From positions 1,603,501-1,667,500 of the forward strand of contig LR746267.1 in the NCBI GenBank assembly GCA_902729315.2: a stretch of 64,000 bases of DNA, written 5' to 3'. Source of the DNA: Spirodela intermedia (lineage: Eukaryota > Streptophyta > Magnoliopsida > Alismatales > Araceae). The translations under genes and the position numbers were made by a program. Below are positions 32,721 through 44,500 of the stretch, one piece after another (positions within the stretch are counted from its first letter, which is position 1; every line of letters starts with the position of its first letter). The notes under the pieces were generated by a model. The model saw nothing but the letters and a program-made list of their open reading frames with translations. It was not told where the DNA came from and did not search any database.

Positions 32721-33866
32721 CTGATTCTGGCCTAGTGGTTTGTAGCTCCTTGCCCTTCTCTTCTTCAAGTTTATGGGAGTACACTGAAGCAAAACTTCAT
32801 AGATTGATGGAAGAAACTTTCTAGATTTATGTGGTCTTGTTGAACTCATCTTCCCTCAAGATAGGTTAGAGGATGTCTTCACATGTTTGTTCGAGATCGG
32901 CTTGTTCACATAGCCACAAAAAGGAAAAATAAATTCTTCTTCAATTGTTGCAAGCATATCCACAAGGTCAGCCTCGAAAAAGGTACGTCAACATTATGTT
33001 GTTAACTTTCATGGAATCTCATGCCGTAGTTCAATCAGATGTTGTATGCAAGATGTGTTATTAAAAATGAGACACATTGGCTATACTTGGCCTATGAGGT
33101 TTTTCCTTCTTTAGTCAAATAAAAGAAACTGTGTTGAATTTGAAATATTTAGTGTTGAGATAAATGGAGAATGATAAAAAATAATGATAATAGAGTAAAG
33201 TCATATATGAATTGATAAAGACATAAGTACAAAGATAGCCTTTTGAATTAACATAGAGGAGTCATCTAATGACTTGAGAGATAGGATGCTCTAAGAGATA
33301 CTCACTATGTGTGACGCAAGTACCATACCACCTATTTATAGACAAGAGGTAGTTAGCCTCTTAGTGTCTTTTTCTAATTTAGCCTATCATAAAATAAAAA
33401 TAAAACTTGGTCTCTATACGTATTCACATTTACGCTCATACTTGCGAGAGAGGTTGTAACCTTAATACTTAAAACTTCAATGAATCACTTTAAATAAGAT
33501 TAACTCAATGATAATCTCATAATATACAATTCATATATATAATTATCTACATTGAGATTAAAATTCTAGTAATCTTCTACTTGGACAAAATATATATGAT
33601 AACTTAATACTGTACATTATGACTTTATGAGTTCAAAATTTTGCTATCATTGCTAAAAACATTACTAACAATTACATAAAATGTGACTCATACATGTACA
33701 TTTTTAACTTAGTCCTTATTTCAAATGAAGATCAAACAACCACATTCAAAGTGGAAATAATCATAAACTTTATTCATGTATGAAATAGTCAAACTATGTC
33801 AATAAATGTATAAGCATCAAAATATAAACTCCTACTAAAATTACATATCTTAATAAGGTATTACAC
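32721..33866. other. Spacer with possible copia LTR
   Basis: No gene. Bases about 33150-33420 include a 'cacctatttatag' element and could be the 3' LTR of the copia remnant that follows, but I found no matching second LTR. Confidence 0.3.
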
Positions 33867-35460
33867 CTATATGAATAATATGATCTTGAAAGACATTTGG
33901 TGACATTTTGTCCTAATACGCTCTATAGACATTTGACCACTTTGAACTCTTTTCTTAACAATTAAGAACTTGATGTCTATATGTTTAGACTTTGTTAAGC
34001 TCTTATTGTTATTGGAAAATATAACAGCTGATTTAATGTCACAAAATAATTTTAGTGGTCTTTCAATTCTATCCATAATTTATACCCCTATGACAAAATT
34101 CTTCAATTAAATTTCATGATTCGATGCCTCAAACTCTACTGCCATGGTGGAAGAAACTATGAGTATCTACTTAGCACTCTTATATGATATAACTCCTCTA
34201 GCTAGTAGGTAGATATAGCCCGTAGTGGATTGTTTGCTATTAGCACATCTAGGGAAATCAAAATTAAAATACCTAATAATCTCCAAAAGATTTGATTTTC
34301 TATATGTGAGCATATAGTTCTTTATCATTTGCAAATACTATATAACTTATTTGCTTGATTTCTAATGATCCACATAAGGCTTCTTATGACTAATGCATAA
34401 AAAATCTTCTGCATCTCTTTAGCCTCATTTCTTAGGGCACTAATTGAGACAAAATTTGTCTCCTTTAACAACAAGGGTATCATAAGATTTACATCCTTAC
34501 ATACTAAATCTCATAAGAATTTTCTCGATATAGCTCTTTTGTGACAACCCTAAGACATTTCAAGGGTGATCTTGGTACATCTTTGTCTAACACAAAAGAG
34601 GTTTCACCAAGATCTTTCATCTGAAAATTCTTTAACAAAAATATTTTGGTGTCATATAGCAAGCTTATATCATTATTGACATGTAATATGTCATTGACAT
34701 ATAAAATTAGAAATATATATTTACTCTCATTTAACTTATGATATACACATTCATCACTCATATTCATCTCAAAATCAAATGAAATAATAACTTGGATGAA
34801 ATTTGTGATATCATTGATAGAGAAACTTCCTTCAACTCATAGATGAACTTCTTTAATTTGTATACCATTTTCTTTGGGTCTCCAGACACAAGTTTTTAGT
34901 TACATCATATGTATTATTTCATCAATGTCACCATTAAGAAATGTTATCTTTATATCCATCTAATGTAACTCAAGATCAAAATGAGCTACTAGTGCCATTA
35001 TTATTATAAAAGAGTTTTTTGATGAAATTGAAGAGAAAGTGTCTATATAATTGATGCCTTATCTTTGACTAATCTCTTCATAACAAGACGGGCTTTATAT
35101 CTTTTCACATTACTCTTTGAATCCTTCTTAATTTTAAATATCCCTTTATAACTAATGGGCTTTACACCTTCGGGTAATGGGACAAGATCTCAAAACATCA
35201 TTGTCCTTCACAGATTTAATCTTTTCATTCATGGCATCAATTCACTTATGAGAATTAGAACCTTGTGTGACTTGATGGAAGTTGATAGGATTATCTTTCA
35301 TCACTCTGATGTTAGCCTCATATTCTAAAAGAAATACAATGTAATCATCCAAAATTACATTCCTTCTCTCTCTAGTGGATCTTCTTAATGACACTAATTC
35401 TCAAGTCCAAGGTGTGACTGGAACAGATGCGACAACAGTGATAGGAATAAGGAAAGATCG
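33867..35460 (-). pseudogene. Decayed Ty1/copia pol (RT to RNase H)
   Basis: Minus-strand pieces in family order from high to low coordinate: a RRSTRERRNVILDDY-like start of RT (about 35340-35400); ALVAHFDLELH and IKITFLNGDIDE (about 34920-35020); YIFLILYVNDILHVNNDI with the catalytic YVDD changed to YVND (about 34680); NFQMKDLGETSFVL; and RNase H KLFCDIKSAVIFSNN, TKSKHIDIKFLIV, RVQSGQMSIE (33870-34080). Multiple stops. Non-functional. Confidence 0.8.
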
Positions 35461-36690
35461 ATATACGTCTATATTAGATTTCCCCTCTTCTAATGCAGAA
35501 ACATAGAACATCGAACTCACAGAAGATGGCATGCATCAATGATGTTCGAGCTCTTTCTCACGCGAATGGAATCATTCTTATCCATCTTTCACTCGCCTGG
35601 GTCCATGATTCGTCCCACAATGCCAACAGATGTGAATGAAAAAGGACTATAGTTGATACCATGGAATTTGACGAATTTACGTCCCATGCAATGGAACTGA
35701 GAATGTCTTTTTCTATTTCAGGCGTTCACAGGGGTTACTGTGTACGATTAGCAAGTTTTCCGAGGTAATTGAAGGCGTACTGCCGAATTAGTTGTGAACC
35801 CCGGTGGTACCTGAGGCAGGCTAACTCATGCACCCGGAATACTGATTGAGATGAGGAATTCGTGAGTTTTTCGGGCAAGTTTATTGGAAAATTCAAAACT
35901 AGAAGGCCGATGGTTTATCAAAGCCTTGAAATCGCGGAGGTAAGGGTGATCTGCCGCCGCCTGCTGCCACTATTTACCCGAACCAAACTCCACGCTCTCC
36001 CGTCACGTCAACACGTGTGTGGGTGAATGGCCCCCATTAACCGTTGCGTTCGCCAAGCAGCTTAAGGCGAGGTCAAGAAAACATTATGTCCTGAGAATTT
36101 CGTTATCCTTGTTCGTGACATCTCGTTGAGAAGCGCTGAGAATGAGCATAGGACAGAATGATCTCGTTTAGAGACGGAAACAGAGCCTTAACCGGCTTGT
36201 CTTCGCTCTGGGTAAAAGTTTTTCTAGGATATTTAAAACGATTATCTCTTGACTGTTTTCTCACGACTCAGGTCAAATGAATTGAAGGATCTACAGAGAT
36301 TTATATTTGAAGTGTTTCCGCCTAAGATTCCATTTAGCAAGGTGACTTTACAGTGTTCTCGTCTCCTGAAACACCGAGAAATCTCTTGTACCTCTCCATT
36401 GATTGGTTCATTTAATATGTTTTCTTGCTCTATGTCGTTCGAGTGACCATACGATAGCCAACTATTCTATTCGGTCAATCATAAACCGTGATAAGAATAA
36501 TTTTCTGACGTGATAAAAATCAGGGTATCCTATCAGCGGTTTTCTCAAACGGCTGGATCCTTCTCGTTTTCAATTGGGGGTGATTTATCTTAGATAATTT
36601 AAAATCTATTCATTTTATCTTTAATTCTGTGGAATTATCTGCTAGAATTTATAGTCGTCAGCCTTTCCTCATTTCCATCCACATCAACCC
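35461..36690. other. Spacer, no gene recognised
   Basis: Mixed composition. I find no family motif, repeat match or regulatory element that I can defend. Confidence 0.4.
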
Positions 36691-36910
36691 ATTACTCACA
36701 GAAACCTCAATTAGCTCTGATCACCAGGGCTAGTTGTGTGACGGCAAAACAATCGTAAAATTGTCAAAGGCTTGCTTGCTCATTTATTCAAGGTAACTTC
36801 CGCTGGTCAGTCAACCCATGGGTACATTACTGACTGGCGACTCCCGCAGCGCCGTCAGCTTTTTATTTACTCTGGGTACTGTCTTGCGCAGAACTCGTGG
36901 AAGCACTGGC
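36691..36910 (-). other. 3' flank of the B gene at 36911
   Basis: Near-copy of 22745-22972. AATAAA on the minus strand at 36862-36867. Confidence 0.6.
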
Positions 36911-37228
36911 TCAGCAGCTCATATAGATGCTCTTGAAGTTGTTGGGTTTGCATCGGCGGGTCTCCTTGTAGAGGGGGACGTAGGAGCCATCGCAGTGGGA
37001 GCCCTTGTACAGCGTGGCGGCCTGGCCCTCGGTAAACACGAAGTGGTACCCTCCCTGATAGCCGCTGATGTCGAAGCACCCACAGCCGTTGACGTCCTTG
37101 GTTCTCCCGGCGCACCCGGGACCAGAGAACGCGGTCAGGGTACTGGCGGACGCCGGCGCAACGGCGGCCGCTATGACGAGCAGGAGGAGAACGGCAGCCG
37201 CTGCGGCCTTGCTGGGTGCGGTCGCCAT
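36911..37228 (-). CDS. MiAMP1-like secreted antimicrobial peptide, subfamily B (basic)
   Basis: 105 residues, intronless. Signal peptide residues 1-28 (MATAPSK, Ala/Leu core, PASA). The mature domain of 77 residues has six cysteines in family spacing, GYQGGYHFVFTEGQ in the centre and KSIYMSC at the end. About 8 basic and 5 acidic residues. Nearly identical in mature sequence to the gene at 22973, 14 kb away, with signal-peptide differences. This indicates recent duplication or gene conversion. Divergent from the B gene at 39006. A longer frame runs 36867-37397 on this strand, but it is in another phase and reads the gene wrongly. Confidence 0.92.
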   Translation of the reverse strand: MATAPSKAAAAAVLLLLVIAAAVAPASASTLTAFSGPGCAGRTKDVNGCGCFDISGYQGGYHFVFTEGQAATLYKGSHCDGSYVPLYKETRRCKPNNFKSIYMSC

Positions 37229-37325
37229 ATCTTCTTAATGAAAGGAGTGGGTGGTCTCTGACTGCGGGATTGGCAAAGGAATGGAGATGGAGCGGTGAAG
37301 AGTCCCTGGTTCCTGCTCGTGTCCT

Positions 37326-37332
37326 CTTTATA
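37326..37332 (-). promoter_or_regulatory. TATA box, B gene at 36911
   Basis: TATAAAG on the minus strand, about 98 bases upstream of the start codon. Confidence 0.7.
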
Positions 37333-37549
37333 GCCGGTATCTGGGGCCTGACCAAGTCCTGGGATACATTCAACATCGTCTGCCGTTTCGTCGTCAAAGA
37401 AGAAATGAAAACGTGGTCTTCGCCGCTTTCAGTTTTTGTTTACGTCTTTTCTTTCCAATGGCGATCCGACGCGGCTTGTTGAGAAGGCTCGGTGTTTGGC
37501 GCAGTAGCGTCATAGTTGTGGCTTCCTCGAGCTTCTCGCCGGGGTTTTG

Positions 37550-37561
37550 TTGACCTTGACC
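37550..37561. promoter_or_regulatory. Paired W-box
   Basis: TTGACCTTGACC, about 322 bases upstream of the start codon, as in the 22973 promoter. Confidence 0.55.
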
Positions 37562-38483
37562 TCGTCGCACATGTCCCCGGAGGCAATAAGGATGGAAAAG
37601 GGGTGGGTGGCGCATAATCCAGCGGGGCCTCGTTTTCCGTTTTCCTCCGTTGACACCTTATTCCTTCCGGTTTTCATTTAAAGTTGACAACGAAGTAAAT
37701 CTCACGCTCCTTCAAAATATTTCCGTGGGAGAGTTTGCCGGTTCGACGGATTAGGCAGCGCCTTCTTAACAGAGCATGTCGGCGAACCCAACTTGTCCAC
37801 ATTGGGCATTCTGAGCGCAACGGCCGAAACATTATGCAAGCGCTCCGAATCGCTCCCACGGAGGACAGGGCTGATGACAGCAGCACATATACTTTTAGGG
37901 ATCGCATCTGTGGTCGAGCTACTTTAATCACGGCTCACAGTTTTTCATGGAGCAACTATTTTCAAATGGCCCCGGCGGGGACTGCTCTAAGCTGTCACCT
38001 TGCCTACAATTGGAATTTGTTACATTGAGCTCGTCGGGGGTTCTCCTGTCTTAACCTGCGCACCTGGCCCATTCTTTTCAGCGGAAAGAGCCACGTTTTA
38101 GCTCGTGGTCCCTCGCTTAACGGGCAGGAGTCCGTTTACGGCATCCTGTCCATTTTTGGCTCTGTATTAGTCTGCTTTCCCTCAGGGAGCGGCGCGGCGG
38201 GAAAGAAGACGACGAGCCAGTAAAACGAGAGAGCATGTCCGCCTGCTCAAGTACCTGGAGGGTGGAAAGCCACTGGGGTTTGAGCGGCAAAGGGAAGGAG
38301 GCTGCGTCCTTGGGTTTTTACTGTGCCACTAAGCGCAAGCTATAATAGTGGAGCGAGAGAAAACGAATGTGGGAAGAAGACAAGTGTCTAACCGGAGCAT
38401 AATTCTCTCCACGAGAAAATCAGATTAACAGCATCTGTCTTGTTGGATCGAGCGAAAGTCTTATTACTATGAGCATGGTGATG

Positions 38484-38574
38484 TAATAACTGATGGGGGC
38501 GAGAGGGGGGCGAGAGGTCTTGAACCTCTAGAGAATTAGGCGCCCCCAATAGATGATTATGATTAATAACTGAT
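38484..38574. mobile_element. Possible miniature insertion with direct and inverted repeats
   Basis: The 11-mer taataactgat occurs at 38484-38494 and 38564-38574. Between them are GGGGGCG near the left side and CGCCCCC near the right, as short inverted repeats. This would fit a tiny DNA-transposon relic, but 16 extra bases separate the right inverted repeat from the direct repeat. Uncertain. Confidence 0.3.
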
Positions 38575-38893
38575 TCTTTTAGTGGACGGCTCAGATTCTT
38601 CCATGAGGACGATGCTCTAATCCTCCTCTTAATTTTGTCTTAAGGCACCCTAAGATGCGTGGCTTAAAAAGCACGATGCAGTGACGAGCTTGCGAAGGTC
38701 GCAGAAGAGATTCACAACGTCGCCTGCGTTCGTTGAAACGTAGAAGATTGACAAAAGGAACAGAAAAGGTCATTATGCGAGGAAAGATCTGTAACGTAAG
38801 CCCAGTCAACAGAGGGTTAAATAATCGAGCGAAGCCAATTGCCTGTCGATGTTGAATTTGTCACAGGACTTGGTCAGGGCCCGCCCCCAGGGC
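38575..38893 (+). promoter_or_regulatory. Upstream region of the B gene at 39006
   Basis: Only the proximal part is shared with other B promoters: 'cgatgttgaatttgtcacaggacttggtcagg' region at about 38848-38878. The W-box-containing distal part is not conserved here. Confidence 0.5.
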
Positions 38894-38900
38894 TATAAAA
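38894..38900 (+). promoter_or_regulatory. TATA box, B gene at 39006
   Basis: TATAAAA, 106 bases upstream of the start codon. Confidence 0.7.
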
Positions 38901-39005
38901 AGGACCCGGGGGAGACCGTAGAGCTCCTCACCGTTCCACCTGCAATCTTTCGCCAATCCCGCAGCCACAGCATCCCCAATCCTCTGCTAAGCCCTCTCAG
39001 AAGAA

Positions 39006-39320
39006 ATGGCCATGACCAGCAAGGCCGCCGCAGCCGCCGTTCTCCTGCTGCTCGTCGCAGCTGCCGCCATTGTGCCGGCGTCGGCCAGCACTCTGACCGC
39101 GTTCTCTGGCCCGGGGTGCGCCGGGAGAACCAAGGACGTCAACGGCTGTGGGTGCTTCGACATCAGTGGGTACCAGGGAGGGTACCACTTCGTGTTCACC
39201 GAGGGCCAGGCTGCGACGCTGTACACCGGCTCTTACTGCCAGGGCTCGTCGGAAGGCCTGAAGAAGGAGACCCGCCGTTGCAGCCGCAACAGCTTTAAGA
39301 GCATCTATATGGTCTGCTGA
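39006..39320 (+). CDS. MiAMP1-like secreted antimicrobial peptide, subfamily B
   Basis: 104 residues, intronless. Signal peptide residues 1-27 (MAMTSK, Ala/Leu core, PASA). The mature part of 77 residues has all six cysteines, SGPGC start and KSIYMVC end. The loop between cysteines four and five reads QGSSEGLKKETRR and differs most from the other B genes, with a Lys-Lys pair also seen in the 56729 gene. About 8 basic and 5 acidic residues. AATAAA at 39428-39433. Head to head with the 36911 gene across 1.8 kb. Confidence 0.92.
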   Translation: MAMTSKAAAAAVLLLLVAAAAIVPASASTLTAFSGPGCAGRTKDVNGCGCFDISGYQGGYHFVFTEGQAATLYTGSYCQGSSEGLKKETRRCSRNSFKSIYMVC

Positions 39321-40682
39321 ACGCGCTCATCAAGCGTGGAATTTGGAACCAAGCCGCATTGGTTGCCCTGACGAAGTGGCACGTCCGACTCCCACACGCG
39401 CCACTATTTTACTGATTAGCATGTATCAATAAAGAATTTTAGTAAATAAGGCACGCCGGGTCTCCTATTATCACAATTTCTTCCTTCTACCTAAGTGGGT
39501 ATCCTGTCGGCCGCATCATGATTGGACCAACCAGGAGATTTAACACGTTTCTCGAGAAGCTTCTACGAGTTTTATGGAAGGAGAGCACCATATGTTCAAG
39601 ATTTTTACTGATTTGAAGAGTGCGAAACTCATTTTAACAGCTACAGGGACTTCAACAATGGGATTGCCCGCAGTTTTTAGGTTAATACCAGCCAAATGCT
39701 GCTAGTGGATGCGTTCCAACCGGTAATCCCTCCGTCAAAGTGAAATGCCAACCTTTTCCGGAGTAACGACCTTTGCGATGATTTCTCAAAGATAGAATCT
39801 ACAAAAATGAATTGCTCAAGCTCCTAACACAGGTTCCTACCCGTGCCTCACATCATAACCGTGTTGCGCCATCCGCCAACTCAAAGGTAACGGTGGGTGG
39901 CCGACATCATCAGTCTGATATAAGAGTGGGAGGCCGATATAAACTGTCCTACACTGCTCCATCCCTTTGTTTTTGGGGACTTTGACCCACAGAGAATGTC
40001 ACATCGACCAGACATGCTCAACTTGGAGAAATCGCTCAAAAGATGTGTAGAAGTCACAAAACGTGATAACCCTTTGACCCCGGACAGAAAACCTCCAGAC
40101 GGTTAAACTGCGGTAAAGTTATGTTAAGACTCTGACCCTCTCCCTCATCATCTTCGCCAAGAACCGCCAGGCCTTGCCCACTGCGTCCCCCAGCCCTTTC
40201 GGTCGCTATTTTATCCTCTCCTTATAATGCATTGGCCCTCTCCCTTGCAGTAGCATTGGACAAAACCTTTCAACGGATTACATACCTTGCTGTCAACGAT
40301 ATAATTTAAAAATGGAATTTCATGTAAATTTGATGTTAATAATAATTTTTTGATTGTGCCGTTATTTCTATGAGCAACAAAGATGGAAATAACTTTAGAT
40401 TAAATTCACATTTAATCATGAAGGGTATTTGAAAATCATATCACAAAGGGTACATTGAAGTATGTTTATGGACGATAGAGGACAACACTGGAAAATACTC
40501 GTAGCCCCTGGGAACTCATCTTACTTTATTAGATGAGCCCTCGTGGTGGGGGACAGAAGGTGAACGCTTGGCAAGAACGCAGAAGGGCGTTTGGAACTTG
40601 CGGGTGCTATCGTGGATCCTCTTTCCTGTTAAGATTGAACTAAAGCGTAAAGGATTCGTGTCCTATGGTCGTGCCTCCCATA
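39321..40682. other. 3' flank and spacer, no gene recognised
   Basis: Contains the AATAAA of the preceding gene. From 39.5 to 40.68 kb I see nothing that I can support. Confidence 0.45.
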
Positions 40683-41400
40683 AGGCTCGGTGTTCGGCGC
40701 AGTTGCGTCATAGTTGTGGCTTCCTCGAGCATGTCGCCACGTCAGGGTTTTGTTGACCTTGACCCGTCGCAGATGTCCGCGGAGGCGACGAGGATTGAAA
40801 AGGGGTGTGTGACGCGTAATCCACCGGGGACTCGTTTTCCGTGTTGCCCCGCTGACACCTTATCCGTTCCAACTCTCCGCTAAAGTTGACAATGGATAAA
40901 ATGTCTCGCTCCTTCAAAATATTTCCGTGGAAGAGTTTGACCGTTCGACGGAGTAGACAGCGCCTTCTTATCAGAGCACGTCGGCGGACCCGACTTGTCC
41001 ACATTGGGCATTCTGAGGGCAGCCGCCGAAACATTATCCCAGCGCTCCGAATCACTCCCACGGCGGACGGGGCTGATGACAGCAGCACAGATACTTTTAG
41101 GGATCGCGTCTGTGGTCGAGCTTCTTTAATCATGGTTCGCAGTTTTCCACGGAGCAACTATTTTGCAAATGGCCCCAGCAGGGACCGCTCTAAGCTGTCA
41201 CCTTGCCTACATTGGCAGTTCGTTACATTGAGCGCCTCGGAGGTTCGCCTGTTTCACCTGGGCGTCACAGCCCGTCCGTCGAAAGAGCGACAGATTTCAA
41301 GATTTTGTTTAACTCGAAGAGCTTATCGTCAACTAGTAGCAGCATTCTCAAATACGACTATCTAGAAGCGTATGATGCAACTTGTCTTATAAGTGTTGAC
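40683..41400 (-). promoter_or_regulatory. Second orphan subfamily B promoter (gene missing)
   Basis: Matches 23546-24200 in the same orientation almost base for base at its left end (aaggctcggtgttcggcgcag). Keeps the CCACGTCA element and the paired W-box (40753-40764). The TATA box and coding region expected to the left of 40683 are absent and are replaced by unrelated sequence. The right end stops at about 41395. Confidence 0.75.
40753..40764. promoter_or_regulatory. Paired W-box in the second orphan promoter
   Basis: TTGACCTTGACC, identical to the copies upstream of live B genes. Confidence 0.5.
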
Positions 41401-41638
41401 TGTATACAAAAAGGGTTGTGAAATTTGGAATGCCATTTTAAGGAGTGGTTAAACAATACAATTAAAAAATCATTCTTGAAGCTTGTTATGAGAACTTAAT
41501 ACATGCTTGAGCCAATTACTTCCATTTTAAATCATTAATATATTAAAATATAATAAATATAATTTTTATCACGATTTGTCCGGATTTATTTTTTATTTCC
41601 ATTCCTAGGGAACTAACAATGACCTAAGTTGGGGGGTG

Positions 41639-42500
41639 TGATAATATGCCATTTTTATTTGATACATAGTCCATAATTGGTATATTTGGTGCATTAGTTC
41701 ATGCTAAATGATATAGATCTAATGAAAAATGAAATAAAGCATATTTTAGATTAATTACATGAAATACATGCTAAATGTGTACTTTTTACAAAAATTTATT
41801 TGATATTCATATCTTGAATATTCCCTTTTATATGTTAGTATACTTTACATAATATTTTTATCATTAAATCTGTCATTATTAGGACCAAAATAACAATTTA
41901 ATACTTGGAATTCATTCTATTAAATAAAAATATTTTTTTCTAAGTTATGATTATTTTTCAGAATATTTTTGGAATATACGTTAATTTATATGAATATTAT
42001 GAGCCCATTCAAATCGTATTAAGGTCAATTGTGTCACTTATTGCATTAAGTTAAAATGATTTGGGAAATGGGCAGAAATGAGTGAAAACTGTCCGAAAAC
42101 TGCATAAAACAGCTAGAAATAGACAGAAAATTTGATAAAAAGTGGGCAAAAACACAAATGGAGAAATAGAAGTTGATCCTCACTAAAATCAAATTGTTTT
42201 TTAGAAAGTTGATTCCTCATTGGTTATAATGGATTCTAGAACTAGTGGGAATATAAAAAGTTCTTATTCAAGGCAAAAAGGGAGCTTTTTCCTTCCTCTT
42301 TATGTTGGGTAACAAATGGCAATTTTCTTCCAATTTTTCATTAATTTCTCATTTTATTTTTGATAAAAATACAATCTATATAGTTCTAAATTCATTTTTT
42401 TGATTCATTTAAGAAGTCATAAATGTAACAATTACTCAAACTTCACTTCTATCCTACATATCTCTTCTTATATTTTTTAGTAAAAATTACATAAATAATA
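41639..42500 (+). mobile_element. Probable LTR remnant, Ty3/gypsy-like
   Basis: A polypurine-type run (ttggggggtg, 41629-41638) is followed by TGATAATATGCC, a common junction of plant gypsy 3' LTRs. A TATA-like aatataaaaag lies near 42250. The right boundary and partner LTR were not found, so the call is tentative. Confidence 0.35.
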
Positions 42501-42559
42501 ACAAAGACAATATTAATCTTCATAAAAGCTCAAATCATGATGAAAAAAAACTGACTCTT

Positions 42560-42810
42560 GAGGATGAGTGATATCTCATCAATGTTCCACATTCTTATTT
42601 AGTTTTCATGAAATAGAACCCTTTCCACACGTAATGGCATAGTAAAAATATCATCATATAATTAATTAAAAAATAAAAAGCTGCATTTCATATCAATTTA
42701 AACGATCAGGATCTTGATTGAAGAAGCTATCCTTTAGCAATTTCCATTCCAACCCAAGAGTAAAATATTACCCAACCATCATGCCTATTTGAAATTTATT
42801 TATCATTAAT
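42560..42810. repeat. Dispersed AT-rich repeat, pair of 53870-54120
   Basis: Shared order of blocks, for example 'gaggatgagtgat', 'aagattcttattt' and 'ccaaccatcatgc', with 53870-54120. Identity unknown. Confidence 0.4.
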
Positions 42811-42889
42811 TTTGAAAGTTCTTTACACATTTTCTAAGTTATTGGCTCAAAAAAATTATAGATTTTAACTATTAATATGTGATTATTGA

Positions 42890-44500
42890 TGTGACTTAGT
42901 CGTTGTATATTAAATCACGCAAATATAAAATTTATAAAACTAGAAAATATGAATTTTCAAATATTTAGAAGTATTTCTGAACAAATATATCAATTATAAT
43001 TCAATAAAACTTCCAAAAATAATGGTAATTTTCCAGGTCAATCATAGGGATGTAATATAATATCTGGTAGTTATTCAGAATGTTTCTCAATGAGTACGAT
43101 TTTATATGAATTTTATACTACAAAATGAAGAGGAAATATATTTAAAATTCACGAAAAAGGGAAATAAGGGTGCGGATGTCAGGATGACGTTAGTGCCCGG
43201 TGAACGTGAATCGGGCGAAAATAGAGTTCTACTCGGCAATTCTTACGTAAGCGGTTATAGATGATTTAATTGATCAAATTAAGATCTATAAAAGTCGGAA
43301 GAATCGTAATAAAACAAAGTATATTTTGGTAAATTAAATTCACAAAAACTATCATTAAATGAAGTGTAAAATAAGTTGAAAGTACGAAAACAGAGGCATC
43401 GCGACGGCAATATGTCGGCGATGTATTGGAATCCTAAGTGTTTGAGAGGATTGTCTTGCAGCATCCATGGCCTCGAAGGCTCTCCTTAGACAAACACGAT
43501 GTGGGCAATCTCTAGATCTTCTCGCGAAGTCTAGAGATTAATGAAATGGGTCGTCGAGTCGTCTCTAGTGGCTGTCACTTGGCGAAGTGGAAAAACGGCG
43601 ACTTTGCGGCTCTCCGATGGTTGTCACCCGATGGAGAGGAGCTGGATGGAGGTGGGGCGCATGTTAAGGAGCTTTATCCTCAGGTCCGCACAACAAGAGG
43701 AGGCTCTTCATTGCATCTGGTATACTCTCAAGAGGTGGCGACTCGTCTCCCAGCGGATCGTCCTCTTCCTGACGATGGCTTGTTCATCGATCAATGGAGA
43801 TGATTTACTCGATGGTTTTATGATCCTTTTATCACGAATCGTTCTACAATTTTAGTAGCAATGCTCCACGAATCACATTGACGAGATTTTTGCCAATGAT
43901 CCAGCGATTCTCATTGCTTAATCTTTCACCGATGATCTGCAAGAAAGTCGCGATAATCAGATAAAAATACATGACTTTTGGCTCTAGAAGGATTCGAACC
44001 CATGCCGGTTGTCCGCCCCTTCTGAGGAAGGTGTGACATGGGTCTAGTCCCACATCAATTGTGCGCTGATTTTTTAGGTGAATATATAGTAATGTTACAT
44101 TTCTAAACAAAGTTTCTTCTCTCACATGTACGACCACTCTTTGTTCCACAGTCGGCTGGCCACTAGTGACATGGAAGGGGAGTGGCGCACATGTGCCCCT
44201 ATTGGTCCAAGCCGCTCGAGCCCCTTCTCACGGCTACTCCTCGACTGTGCTTCCGACCTGCTTGTAGGCCCGACGGGTCCCCCCCTTTTTACAATATTTT
44301 TATTTTTATTTACCTCAAAAGTAAGACTGTAAAAATCATATAAAATCACATAATTACCCAAAAATTCGCATTAATCAATTAAAAACTAATTTTCATACTT
44401 TAACATAAATATAAGTCTATTTATCATGAGTTAAGGCTAAAACTATATTATTTACTAATTATTAACTCATGATAATGAAGACTTATCAATTATCAGCTTC
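42890..44500. repeat. Long dispersed repeat, copy 2 (inverted pair of 29460-31150)
   Basis: See the pair at 29460. The middle holds plus-strand frames at 43541-43855 (104 residues) and 43546-43803 (85 residues) that remain largely open in the other copy. Near 44040 a 'tctagtcccacatc' block resembles a motif common in plant repeats. No known domain. Confidence 0.6.

Larger units (their letters stand above)
37229..38490 (-). promoter_or_regulatory. Promoter region of the B gene at 36911
   Basis: Carries TATA, pre-TATA core (about 37350-37385) and paired W-box. The CCACGTCA element next to the W-box in the 23 kb and 40 kb copies is missing here and at 6 kb. About 240 bases present in the other copies are deleted around 38060. 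Confidence 0.65.

Noticed and set aside
43980-44065. tRNA-like 'ggattcgaaccc' sequence
   Set aside because: On the minus strand there is a T-arm-like block, but no matching acceptor stem, D-arm or anticodon arm at tRNA distances. It lies in a dispersed repeat.
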